Source: Burkholderiales bacterium (GTDB lineage Bacteria; Pseudomonadota; Gammaproteobacteria; Burkholderiales; Eutrophovitaceae). From it: a DNA stretch of 34,688 nucleotides. Positions 24,811 through 32,281 of the stretch are shown piece by piece; the first letter of the stretch is position 1, and each line of letters opens with the position of its first letter. Made by a program: the position numbers and the translations under genes. The notes under the pieces were generated by a model. It saw only the letters and a program-made list of their open reading frames with translations. It made no database searches and was not told the DNA's origin. The DNA is taken from NCBI GenBank assembly GCA_035560005.1, contig DATMAN010000058.1, positions 1 to 34,688 on the forward strand, read 5' to 3'.

Positions 24811-26496
24811 TCAGAGGTAATAGATCGCCAAATAGGAAGCCAGCAGGATCGCTACCCACAACACCATACTGCCGGTGGGCCAGGTGCGCGCGAGCAATCC
24901 GGCGGGCCCGTGGTGTCGATAGATCCGCGCCACCGCGGCGCGCAGCGCCTGCTCCGCGGCGCGGGCCGTGCGCTGATACAGCGCCGCCGAGGCGCTGACG
25001 AGCAGGCGGGCGAGCCGCGACCCCGGCGCACGGTACAGCCAGTCGACGTCCAGCGTGATGGTCGGCGTGCGCTTGAGCAGCGGCAGCATCACGAAGAACG
25101 CAAGCCCCGAGAACAAGAGCAGTTGGAGCTGCCCGACGACGTGCGCTGCGGTGTACGGCACGAAGTGCACCGGGTACGGCAGCAGCGCGTACAACGGTTG
25201 CGGGTATACGCCGAGCGCGATGCACGCCGCGGCGAAAAGCAGCATCGCCGCGCGCATGTTCAGCGGGGGATCGGCCCGGCGCAATCCGGAATCCTTCTGG
25301 AAGAACACGAACCACGGAAACTTGATTCCGGCGTGCAGGAACACACCCGCCGAGGCGGCCGCCAGCAGCAGCCAGGTCCACGGCATGTGCTGATCCGCCG
25401 CGGCCGCCGAGATCATCGATTTGCTCACGAAACCGGAAGTGAGGGGGAAAGCCGAAATCGACAGCGCGCCGACGATTGCGCAGGCGGTGGTCAACGGCAT
25501 TGTGCGGAACAGTCCACCCAACTCGCTGCACTTGCGCCGTCCGGTCATGAGCAGCACCGAACCGGCCGACATCAGCAGCAACGCCTTGTAGATGATGTGG
25601 GCAAAGGCGTGCGCGGCCGCGCCGTTGATGGCCAGCTCGGTGCCGATCCCCGCGCCGGCGACCATGAAACCGACCTGGTTGACGATGCTGTACGCGAGGA
25701 TGCGCCGCATGTCGTTTTCCAGCAATGCGTAGATGATGCCGTAGAAGATCATGAACAGGCCCACGAAGATCAGCAGCTCCGTGCCGGGGAAGCCGCGCAG
25801 CAGCGCGTACACCGCCGTCTTCGTGGTGAATGCGGACAGAAACACCATTCCGGAATAAGACGATTCCGGATACGCGTCGGGCAGCCAGGCCGAAAGCGGT
25901 GGCGCGGCCGCGTTGACGAGGAACCCGGCGAGAATCAGCCAGTGCGCGGGGCTGTCCAGGGTCATGGGGCCAAAGCCGATCGAGCCCGTCTCGGCCGCAT
26001 GCCCGGCAATGCCCGTCATCAACAGCACTCCTCCGCCCAGATGCACGGCCAGGTAGCGCATTCCCGCCCGGTAGGCCGCCGTGCTGCCCGCGCTCCAGAT
26101 CAGGAACGCCGAGGCGAGCGCCATGACCTCCCAGAAGACAAACGCCGTGACGAGATCGCCGGCGAACACCGTGCCCACCGCAGCTCCCGCGTAGAGGAAG
26201 GCGGCCGGCAGCTCGGCCGTGTTCCTGCCGTTGAGCGCGAACAGCGCGCCCGCGAACGCCGTGATCGTGAAGACGATTGCGAACAGTCGCGCCAGCCGGT
26301 CGGCGCGCATGACGATCAGCCGGTAGTCGAGCAGGGTCGCCTGCCAGTGATCGCCGTCCGGCAGCGTGCAGCACAGCGCCAGCGCGACGAGCGGCAGCAG
26401 CAGAGCCCAGCCGGCGCGCACACCTCGCGGCATCCAGGGCAGCAGCGCTCCCGCGGCGATCAGGACCAGCGCGGGGTGAAGCGCGCTAATCGTCAT
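24811..26496 (-). CDS. MrpD/NuoN-like antiporter subunit, third copy
   Basis: This 561-residue polytopic protein of the proton-conducting NuoL/M/N-MrpA/D superfamily has about 14 helices plus a C-terminal extension (about 440-561) with one amphipathic stretch and a last helix at the very end. The conserved TM5 glutamate is E123 (FVFWEVMALASAF) and a lysine is present at K226 (AFTTKTAVY). The usual TM7 lysine is replaced by N195 and the histidine of PLHxWLP by S202 (FLVNAAAPPLSAWLP). It may therefore move protons differently from the two paralogues. Start is ATG 26496, inside the end of the small upstream gene (11-base overlap). It is the last gene of the operon. Confidence 0.88.
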   Translation of the reverse strand: MTISALHPALVLIAAGALLPWMPRGVRAGWALLLPLVALALCCTLPDGDHWQATLLDYRLIVMRADRLARLFAIVFTITAFAGALFALNGRNTAELPAAFLYAGAAVGTVFAGDLVTAFVFWEVMALASAFLIWSAGSTAAYRAGMRYLAVHLGGGVLLMTGIAGHAAETGSIGFGPMTLDSPAHWLILAGFLVNAAAPPLSAWLPDAYPESSYSGMVFLSAFTTKTAVYALLRGFPGTELLIFVGLFMIFYGIIYALLENDMRRILAYSIVNQVGFMVAGAGIGTELAINGAAAHAFAHIIYKALLLMSAGSVLLMTGRRKCSELGGLFRTMPLTTACAIVGALSISAFPLTSGFVSKSMISAAAADQHMPWTWLLLAAASAGVFLHAGIKFPWFVFFQKDSGLRRADPPLNMRAAMLLFAAACIALGVYPQPLYALLPYPVHFVPYTAAHVVGQLQLLLFSGLAFFVMLPLLKRTPTITLDVDWLYRAPGSRLARLLVSASAALYQRTARAAEQALRAAVARIYRHHGPAGLLARTWPTGSMVLWVAILLASYLAIYYL

Positions 26497-26725
26497 AGTA
26501 GGTGTCTTTGCGTTTGAGCAGCGCGCCAAGCAGCTTGGCGACCAGGATCATCGTGGCGCAGGAGCCGAAGCCGAACCAGGCGCCGAAACCGAAGCGGCCG
26601 TCGATTCCGAAGTGTCCCGGCACCGGCACCACGAGCTGCACCAGTACGACCGCGACGAGTGCCGCGACGAACAGCGCCCACAACAGTCGGATCGTTGCGG
26701 GACGCACCAGCCAGTGGTCCTTCAT
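26486..26725 (-). CDS. Small two-helix membrane protein of the antiporter operon
   Basis: This 79-residue protein has two predicted transmembrane segments (about 13-34 and 50-69) joined by a glycine/phenylalanine-rich loop containing HFGIDGRFGFGAWFGF, and it ends in LLKRKDTYYDD. I recall similar small proteins with an (R/K)xDxYYD end beside MrpD-like genes in other proteobacteria; no function is known to me. GGGAGG five bases upstream of the ATG is a good ribosome-binding site, and the ATG directly follows the TGA of the preceding gene. Its own end overlaps the next gene by 11 bases. It is probably an accessory subunit of the antiporter complex. Confidence 0.85.
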   Translation of the reverse strand: MKDHWLVRPATIRLLWALFVAALVAVVLVQLVVPVPGHFGIDGRFGFGAWFGFGSCATMILVAKLLGALLKRKDTYYDD

Positions 26726-28186
26726 TCAGCCTCCCGTAATGTCTCTGGCAAGTTGCAGCGGCAACTGCGCGCAGAAGAACATGGCCACCGTAGCCAGCGC
26801 GCTCGCCGCGAGCGCGAGCACGATCGGCAGCGGCGCTTCGCCGTGCGCCGCCTCGCCCGCATCCTCCGGCGCCTTCAGGAAGGCGCGGTACACGATCGGC
26901 AGATAGTAGGCCGCATTGAGCAGCGTGCTGGCCGCGACCACGGCCAGCGCCGCCAGATGTCCCGTCTGCAGCGTGCCCATTACCAGGTACCACTTGCTCA
27001 CAAAGCCGGCGGTGGGGGGAACGCCGATCATCGACAGCGCACCGATCGCGAATGCGGTCATGGTCAGCGGCATGCGCCGCCCGATGCCGTCGAGCTGGCT
27101 GACTTCCGTCCGGTGGGCGGCGGTGTAGATCGCGCCGGCGGCGAAGAACAGCGTAATCTTGCCCAGCGCGTGCGCCACGATGTGCAGCGCCGCGGCGGTG
27201 ACCGAGACCGGCGTGAGCAGCGCCGCGCCCAGCACGACGTAAGAGAGCTGGCTCACGGTCGAATACGCGAGCCGGCGCTTCAGGTTGTCGGAGCGCAGGG
27301 CGATGATGGAGGCCGCCACGATGGTGAACCCGGCGGCCACCGGCAGCCACTCGGCACTCGCGACCCCCGCGCCGTGGCTCAGGCCGAACACGTAAACGAT
27401 CACCTTCACCACACTGAATGCGCCGGCCTTCACCACCGCCACCGCGTGCAGCAAGGCGCTCACGGGAGTGGGCGCGATCATGGCCGCCGGCAGCCAGCGA
27501 TGAAACGGCATGAGCGCAGCCTTGCCGATGCCGAACACGTAGAGCGCGAGCAGCACTCCCAGCGTCAGGTCGCCGGCCGTGCCGGCGAGAATCCCGCCCG
27601 GGGCGAACGCGGTCGTGCCCGCGAGGAGCCAGGTCCAGGCGATGGCCAGCAGCAGCAAACCGGTCGAAGTGCCCAGCAGCAGCCCGAGATAGACGCGCCC
27701 GGCACGCCGGGCTTCCGGCGTGCCGTGATGCGTGACCAGCGGATAGGTGCTGAGCGTGAGCGCTTCGTAGAACAGAAACAGGGTCAGCAGATTGCCGGCG
27801 AACGCCACCCCCATGGTGCTCGCCAGCGCGATCGCGAAACAGACATAGAAGCGCGTCTGGTGTGCCTCGCGGTTCGCACGCATGTATCCGATCGAGTAGA
27901 CCGAGTTGACGATCCAGAGGCCCGAGGCCACCAGTCCGAAGAGCATGCCGAGCGGCTCGACGCGCAGCCTCAGCGACAGGCCCGGCAGCACCGTGAACAG
28001 GTCGGCCTCCGGTCGCGCGCCCGCGAGCACTGCCGACACCATCGAGGCGACCACGCCAAACAGCAGCACTGCGGTGATGAGCGTCATGCCCTCGCGCAGA
28101 TTCGGCCAGCGGCCGGTGGCCGCGATCAGCACGGCGCCCGCGGCGGGCAGCGCAATCGCGAGCTGGGGAGCATTCAGCCAGCTCAC
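26726..28186 (-). CDS. MrpD/NuoM-like antiporter subunit, second copy
   Basis: This 486-residue polytopic protein of the proton-translocating NuoL/M/N superfamily has E141 in LFLFYEALTLSTYP (TM5), K222 in GIGKAALMPFHRWLP (TM7) and K253 in HAVAVVKAGAF (TM8), a complete antiporter set. A further lysine lies in HALGKITLFFAAG. The GTG start overlaps the TGA of the preceding mnhD (GTGA, 28183-28186) and has TGGAGA eight bases upstream. It is a clear paralogue of the upstream MnhD. Its stop is followed without a gap by the start of the 79-residue protein gene. Confidence 0.92.
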   Translation of the reverse strand: MSWLNAPQLAIALPAAGAVLIAATGRWPNLREGMTLITAVLLFGVVASMVSAVLAGARPEADLFTVLPGLSLRLRVEPLGMLFGLVASGLWIVNSVYSIGYMRANREAHQTRFYVCFAIALASTMGVAFAGNLLTLFLFYEALTLSTYPLVTHHGTPEARRAGRVYLGLLLGTSTGLLLLAIAWTWLLAGTTAFAPGGILAGTAGDLTLGVLLALYVFGIGKAALMPFHRWLPAAMIAPTPVSALLHAVAVVKAGAFSVVKVIVYVFGLSHGAGVASAEWLPVAAGFTIVAASIIALRSDNLKRRLAYSTVSQLSYVVLGAALLTPVSVTAAALHIVAHALGKITLFFAAGAIYTAAHRTEVSQLDGIGRRMPLTMTAFAIGALSMIGVPPTAGFVSKWYLVMGTLQTGHLAALAVVAASTLLNAAYYLPIVYRAFLKAPEDAGEAAHGEAPLPIVLALAASALATVAMFFCAQLPLQLARDITGG

Positions 28187-29664
28187 CGCACGTTCTCCAG
28201 AAGCGTTCGTGCCGCCTGCGCGGCGGTGCCGACGGTGACCGAGGTGTCGAGCCCGAAGAAGACGCAAGCCGCGGCGAGCAGCAGCGCCGGAATGAGCATC
28301 GAGAGCGGTGCCTCGCGCACGCCCTCGGCCCGGGGAGGCGGCTCGCGCAGATAGCACGTCTCGATCAGCCGCCAGACGTACACGATCGCGAGCAGCGTGC
28401 TGGCGAGGATCGCCGCCGCGAGCCACCACCAACCGCGCTCCAGCGCAGCGAGCACCAGATACCACTTGCTCACGAAGCCGACCGTGCCCGGGATGCCGAT
28501 CAGGCTCAAGCCGCCGATCGTGAGTCCCGCCGCGGTCCATGGCATGCGCTTGCCCAGCCCTGCCATGCGCGCGACGGTCGGCTGGCCGATGCGCAGCGCC
28601 ACGCAGCCGAGCAGCAGGAAGATCGATCCCTTGGCCACCGCGTGATTGAACAGGTGCACGATGCCACCGGTCAGGCCGGTCGCCGAGGCGAAGCTCGTGC
28701 CCAGCGTGATGTACCCGATCTGCGCCACGCTGGAGTAGGCGAACATGCGCTTGACGTCCTGCTGGAAGATGGCCACGGTCGAGGCGACGAACATGGCGGC
28801 CACGGAGAGCGCCAGCAGCACTTGCGGCAGCGGCAGGTGCGCGAAGACCAGGGAGTGGCCGAAGACCGAGAAGTAGAAGCGCAGCAGCAGGTAGACGGCG
28901 ACTTTGGTGGCCGTGGCCGCCAGAAACGCCGTGGCCGCCGACGGCGCGTAGGCATAGGCGTTGGGCAGCCACAGGTGCAGCGGGAACAGCGCCAGCTTGA
29001 GCGAGATGCCGACCGTGAGAAACGCCAGTGCGGCAAGTTGCGGACGCGCGTGGCCCACCGCCGTAATGCGGTTCGACAGGTCGGAGAGGTTCAGTGTCCC
29101 CGTCATCAGGTAGAGCAGACCCACGCCGATCACGATGAACGTCGCACCGATCGTGCCCATGATGAGGTACTGATAGGAGGCGACCAGCGCGCGCCGGTCG
29201 CGGCCCAACGCGATCAGGATGTAGGTGGCGAGCGAGGAGATCTCCAGGAACACGAAGACGTTGAACGCGTCGCCGGTGATCGCGATGCCGAGCAGTCCCG
29301 CGAGGCACAGCAGATAGGCGGTCCAGAACAGATATTGCTGCTCGACGGGAATCTCGAAGCCCACGCTGGCGCGCGCGTACGGCACGACGACGGAGGCGAT
29401 CCCCGAGACCAGTACCAGCACGAAGGCGTTGACGACGTCGACGCGGTACTCGATTCCCCAGGGGGCGGCCCAGCTTCCGAGCAGGTAGGAAACGGCTCCC
29501 GTGTGCAGCACCTGCAGCAGCAGCGCAACCGCGATCGCGGCCGAGACCCAGGTCACGACAAGCGCCAGCAGCCATGCGGCGAAGCCGCGCCGCAGCAGCA
29601 CGCATAGCGGGGCGGCGATCAATGGCAGGGCCACTTGCAGCGCCGGAAGATGAGCGTAGATCAT
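28183..29664 (-). CDS. mnhD: Na+/H+ antiporter subunit D (MrpD/MbhH-like)
   Basis: This 493-residue protein with about 14 transmembrane helices has the full antiporter charge set: E141 in FVFLEISSLATYIL (TM5), K223 in SLKLALFPLHLWLP (TM7) and K254 in ATKVAVYLLLR (TM8). Also seen are MFAYSSVAQIGYI and FNHAVAKGSIFLLLG. It follows mnhC with a 4-base ATGA overlap (29661-29664), the classic Mrp order C-D. In Mrp and Mbh complexes this subunit carries a proton channel coupled to Na+ transport. Confidence 0.94.
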   Translation of the reverse strand: MIYAHLPALQVALPLIAAPLCVLLRRGFAAWLLALVVTWVSAAIAVALLLQVLHTGAVSYLLGSWAAPWGIEYRVDVVNAFVLVLVSGIASVVVPYARASVGFEIPVEQQYLFWTAYLLCLAGLLGIAITGDAFNVFVFLEISSLATYILIALGRDRRALVASYQYLIMGTIGATFIVIGVGLLYLMTGTLNLSDLSNRITAVGHARPQLAALAFLTVGISLKLALFPLHLWLPNAYAYAPSAATAFLAATATKVAVYLLLRFYFSVFGHSLVFAHLPLPQVLLALSVAAMFVASTVAIFQQDVKRMFAYSSVAQIGYITLGTSFASATGLTGGIVHLFNHAVAKGSIFLLLGCVALRIGQPTVARMAGLGKRMPWTAAGLTIGGLSLIGIPGTVGFVSKWYLVLAALERGWWWLAAAILASTLLAIVYVWRLIETCYLREPPPRAEGVREAPLSMLIPALLLAAACVFFGLDTSVTVGTAAQAARTLLENVR

Positions 29665-30017
29665 TCCGGCTCTTGATCCTGCGCGTGGATCTGGTCCTCT
29701 TCGATCGTGCCGTAGACCTCGTTGATCCGCACGACGATCGCGAGCCCGAGCGCGAGCGTGGCCACGCCGACCACGATCGCGGTCAAGATCAGCACGTGCG
29801 GCAGCGGATTGGAATAGAGCTTGAAGCCTTCGGCGACGATCGGCGCGGTGGCGCCGATGATCTTGCCCGGCGCGATGTAGATGAGATAGACCGAGGTCTG
29901 GAAGATGCTCAGACCGATGAGCTTCTTGACCAAGTTGCCGCGGGCGATGAGGATGTACAGGCCGACGATCAGCAGCAGGATCGCGATCCAGTAGTTCAGG
30001 TAGCCGGCCGGGTTCAT
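29661..30017 (-). CDS. mnhC: Na+/H+ antiporter subunit C (NuoK-like)
   Basis: This 118-residue protein with three transmembrane helices (about 5-22, 29-50, 70-93) is homologous to NuoK. LVKKLIGLSIFQTSVYLIYI and DPLPHVLILTAIVVG-type sequence (here NPLPHVLILTAIVVGVAT) are diagnostic of MrpC. The short soluble tail is acidic (EEDQIHAQDQEPE). Its ATG overlaps the stop of mnhB (ATGA, 30014-30017), and its stop overlaps the start of mnhD in the same way. It helps form the membrane arm that links the B/F/G part with subunit D. Confidence 0.95.
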   Translation of the reverse strand: MNPAGYLNYWIAILLLIVGLYILIARGNLVKKLIGLSIFQTSVYLIYIAPGKIIGATAPIVAEGFKLYSNPLPHVLILTAIVVGVATLALGLAIVVRINEVYGTIEEDQIHAQDQEPE

Positions 30018-30448
30018 GGGCCGCTGCGCGGGCCGCGCCCGCGGCCCGCGAACGTATAGAAGATCGCGAGCATGACGCCGGATACGGTGATGAACACGCC
30101 GAGCTCGACCAGGAAGATGCCCAGATGCTGGCCCGCCACCGGATCGCGCGCCAGCACGAAGTAGTCGAGATAATTGCCGCCCAGCGCGATGCCGGCCATG
30201 CCCACCCCGGCGTAGAGCAGGACGCCGGCGGCGACCATCGTTTCCACCAGCCACTCGGGGACCATACGCTTGGTCGCCTGCAGCCCGAAGATCAGCGCGT
30301 AGAAGATCACCGCCGCCGCGACGATGACGCCGGCCTGGAATCCGCCTCCGGGGCCCAGGTCGCCGTGGAACTGCACGTAGAGTGCGAACAGCATGACGAA
30401 GGGGATCAGCAGCTTCGCGATGACGCGAAGAACCATGTGACCTCTCAT
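30014..30448 (-). CDS. mnhB: Na+/H+ antiporter subunit B
   Basis: This 144-residue protein with four transmembrane helices has the MnhB signature FHGDLGPGGGFQAGV at residues 28-41 and FLVELGVFITVSGVML in the last helix. AGGAGG seven bases before ATG 30448 supports this start over ATG 30436. The ATG overlaps the TGA of the preceding MbhD-MbhE fusion gene (ATGA, 30445-30448). The domain corresponds to MrpB and to MbhF of archaeal membrane-bound hydrogenases. Confidence 0.95.
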   Translation of the reverse strand: MRGHMVLRVIAKLLIPFVMLFALYVQFHGDLGPGGGFQAGVIVAAAVIFYALIFGLQATKRMVPEWLVETMVAAGVLLYAGVGMAGIALGGNYLDYFVLARDPVAGQHLGIFLVELGVFITVSGVMLAIFYTFAGRGRGPRSGP

Positions 30449-30993
30449 CGCCTGCCCTCCTCGTCGCTGTCGCGGCGGCGCCTGCGCAGCAGCGCGAGCA
30501 CTCCGACTCCGGCGGTGAAGATGACCGTCGTCTCGCCCAGCGTGTCGTAACCGCGGTAGCTGGCCAGCACCGCCGTCACCACATTGGGCACGCCGGTTTC
30601 CTGCGGCCCCTGTTCGAGGTAGCGCGGCACCACGTGATGATGAATGACGCTGTCCGGACTGCCGAACTCGGGCAGACCGAGCGTGCCGTAGGCGAGCAGG
30701 CCGCCCGTGATGAGCGCGACGACGAGCGGCAGTACCGCTCGCCGCCGCGGCGCTGCCTCCTCGCTGCGCGTCAGGTACAGCGTGCCCAGCAGCAGTACGG
30801 TGGAAATGCCCGCGCCCACCGCGGCCTCGGTCATCGCCACGTCGACCGCGTCGAGCACCACCAGCACGGTGGCCATCATGAAGCTGTAGAGCCCGCCGAG
30901 AACCGCGACCGCGAACAGGTTGCGAACGCGCGCGATGGCGAGCGCCGTGGCCGCCATCATCGTCAGCAGCGCGGTTTCGGTCAGCGTTTCGAT
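30445..30993 (-). CDS. MbhD-MbhE-like fusion (MrpA C-terminal/DUF4040 type), ATC start
   Basis: This 182-residue membrane protein consists of two parts. Residues 1-75 form a DUF4040/MbhD unit (IARVRNLFAVAVLGGLYS, VDVAMTEAAVGAGISTVLLL), homologous to the end of MrpA and to NuoJ. Residues about 85-172 match MbhE or the MrpB N-terminus, with NVVTAVLASYRGYDTLGE at 137-154. No ATG, GTG or TTG lies near the expected N-terminus. An ATC codon at 30993-30991 is 7 bases from a perfect GGAGGAG (31007-31001), and the family N-terminus fits there, so I take ATC as the start. ATG 30960 would remove half of the first helix. It overlaps mnhG by 13 bases. Confidence 0.8.
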   Translation of the reverse strand: METLTETALLTMMAATALAIARVRNLFAVAVLGGLYSFMMATVLVVLDAVDVAMTEAAVGAGISTVLLLGTLYLTRSEEAAPRRRAVLPLVVALITGGLLAYGTLGLPEFGSPDSVIHHHVVPRYLEQGPQETGVPNVVTAVLASYRGYDTLGETTVIFTAGVGVLALLRRRRRDSDEEGRR

Positions 30994-31313
30994 GGGCGCG
31001 CTCCTCCGTCGGAGGAGAGCCGTGGCTGCACTCCCCGCACGAGGGCGGCGCGCGCCAGGGCGTGGGTAGCGGTGGGGCTGGTGAAGAACAACAGCAACGC
31101 GATGAAGGCGAGCTTGACCGCGATGAGGCTCGCACCCGCCTGCAGCATCATCGCGAGCAGAACGAGGCCGGCACCGAGCGTGTCGGTGACGCTCGCGGCG
31201 TGCATTCGGGTGTAGAAGTCTGGCATGCGCAGCAGTCCGAGCGCACCGATCAGGCAAAACGCCGCGCCGCCCGCCAGCAGGACCCAGCTCACGGCATCGA
31301 TCAACGAGGACAT
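30981..31313 (-). CDS. mnhG: Na+/H+ antiporter subunit G
   Basis: This 110-residue protein has three transmembrane helices and the MnhG/PhaG signature LIGALGLLRMPDFYTRMHAAS, followed by DTLGAGLVLLAMML. ATG 31313 is preferred over GTG 31316 because GGAGG is 7 bases before the ATG; either way it overlaps the end of mnhF. The C-terminal tail (GVQPRLSSDGGARPSKR) is hydrophilic, and its codons also form the hairpin that hides the ribosome-binding site of the next gene. Confidence 0.94.
   Translation of the reverse strand: MSSLIDAVSWVLLAGGAAFCLIGALGLLRMPDFYTRMHAASVTDTLGAGLVLLAMMLQAGASLIAVKLAFIALLLFFTSPTATHALARAALVRGVQPRLSSDGGARPSKR
30994..31017 (-). promoter_or_regulatory. Ribosome-binding site inside a perfect hairpin
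   Basis: On the minus strand CTCCTCC (31017-31011), GAC (31010-31008) and GGAGGAG (31007-31001) form a 7-bp stem that completely hides the Shine-Dalgarno of the MbhD-MbhE gene. The hairpin lies within the last codons of mnhG, whose stop is downstream at 30983-30981. Ribosomes finishing mnhG would open it. This is a textbook layout for translational coupling, by inference. Confidence 0.65.
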
Positions 31314-31603
31314 CACGAAACCTCCCTGTCTTCTTCATCGGTTCCCGCATCGCCCAGATCGCCGTAGCGGAAGAACTTCAGCACCGCGATGGTGCCGACC
31401 ACATTGAGCAGTCCGTACACGATAGCGATGTCGAGAAAATCCGGCCGGCCGGTGAGGAAACCGATGGACGCGAGCAGGAGCACGGCGACCGTTCCGCCGG
31501 TATTGACCGCTTGCGCCCGGTCGAACACCGTGGGCCCGAGAATGGCGCGGGCGAGCGCTCCTGCGAGCGTCAAGAGCAGTGCGAGCGTCGCCATCTCGAA
31601 CAT
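31313..31603 (-). CDS. mnhF: Na+/H+ antiporter subunit F
   Basis: This 96-residue protein has three transmembrane helices and the MnhF signature GPTVFDRAQAVNTGGTVAVLLL followed by DIAIVYGLLNVVGTIAVLKFF. The tail is acidic (GDLGDAGTDEEDREVS). The ATG at 31603 shares one base with the TGA of mnhE (TGATG); GTG 31606 is an alternative. Homologous to MbhB of archaeal complexes. Confidence 0.93.
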   Translation of the reverse strand: MFEMATLALLLTLAGALARAILGPTVFDRAQAVNTGGTVAVLLLASIGFLTGRPDFLDIAIVYGLLNVVGTIAVLKFFRYGDLGDAGTDEEDREVS

Positions 31604-32094
31604 CACGGCTCGATCTCGATTTCGCTCACCCGGCGGTCCATTTCGCCGGCGGCCAGCGCCCGGGCTGCGTCGGCGGTGAGTGCATGCACCAGGATCTCGC
31701 CGCGGCCCACGCGCACCGAAATCGTGCCCGGGGTGAGCGTGATGGAGTTGGCGAACACCGTGCGTCCGAGATCGCTCTTCTGCGTGGATTTCACGGTGAC
31801 CAGCGTGGGACTGACGGGCAGGCGCGGATGCACGATGATGCGCGCAACTTCCCAGGCCGACTTGACGATCTCTTTTGCGAGCCAGGGCCAGTAGGCGAGC
31901 ATCGCCCGAGGCGCGAGATGCAGAGGATGGCCCTCCTGATCGACGACCTCCATGCGCCGTGCGAAGGCCACGACGGCCAAGGTGCATCCGATGCCGGCGC
32001 CCAGCAGGAAAGGCGTGAAGTGGCCCGACAGAAGGAGCCAGAAGACGAAGAGAACGATTGCCGTGCTGACGAGGCGCAAGCGCCGGTGCCTCAC
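31603..32094 (-). CDS. mnhE: Na+/H+ antiporter subunit E
   Basis: This 163-residue protein has two N-terminal transmembrane segments (about 9-24 and 29-45) and a soluble domain with the MnhE pattern LAYWPWLAKEIVKSAWEVARIIVHP and FANSITLTPGTISV. It is the first gene of the operon. The GTG start lacks a visible Shine-Dalgarno; a very stable hairpin ends 12 bases upstream. Position and order match MbhA/MrpE at the head of Mbh-type clusters. Confidence 0.93.
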   Translation of the reverse strand: MRHRRLRLVSTAIVLFVFWLLLSGHFTPFLLGAGIGCTLAVVAFARRMEVVDQEGHPLHLAPRAMLAYWPWLAKEIVKSAWEVARIIVHPRLPVSPTLVTVKSTQKSDLGRTVFANSITLTPGTISVRVGRGEILVHALTADAARALAAGEMDRRVSEIEIEP

Positions 32095-32105
32095 GTGTGC
32101 TCGAT

Positions 32106-32138
32106 GCGTTGGCGCCGCGCGGTCCGCGGCGCCAACGC
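32106..32138. promoter_or_regulatory. Perfect 14-bp hairpin in the leader of the antiporter operon
   Basis: GCGTTGGCGCCGCG (32106-32119) and CGCGGCGCCAACGC (32125-32138) are exact reverse complements around a 5-base loop. On the minus strand it ends 12 bases before the mnhE GTG, where a ribosome-binding site would be. On the plus strand it is followed by TTTT, but no plus-strand gene precedes it. A role in control of translation or mRNA stability is inferred. Confidence 0.7.
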
Positions 32139-32164
32139 TTTTCGGGCCTCGCGACGTGGGGCGG

Positions 32165-32193
32165 ATTCTATCGGCTCGGGCGTCGTGTCACAA
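32165..32193 (-). promoter_or_regulatory. Sigma70 promoter of the antiporter operon
   Basis: The minus strand has TTGTGA (32193-32188), 17 bases, then TAGAAT (32170-32165), matching consensus at 4 and 5 of 6 bases. Transcription would start near 32158, giving a leader of about 64 bases that contains the whole 14-bp hairpin. Confidence 0.55.
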
Positions 32194-32281
32194 CCCGAAG
32201 CCCCGGAGCCGTCGCGGCTGCCTGTGCCGCCGCGCGGGCACGGCTCGCAGTGCAACAACGGCAGCGCGATGTTCGCGAGAC

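Noticed and set aside
24142..26517. A 791-codon plus-strand frame opposite the third D-like antiporter gene
   Set aside because: It is low-complexity (Gln, Arg, His), overlaps the ends of two real genes and is antisense to a membrane protein. The same holds for the long plus-strand frames at 26612-28354 and 28642-29607.
32125..32142. The mnhE leader hairpin read as a plus-strand intrinsic terminator (TTTT follows)
   Set aside because: No plus-strand gene precedes it, the T-run is four bases, and it sits at the head of the minus-strand operon.
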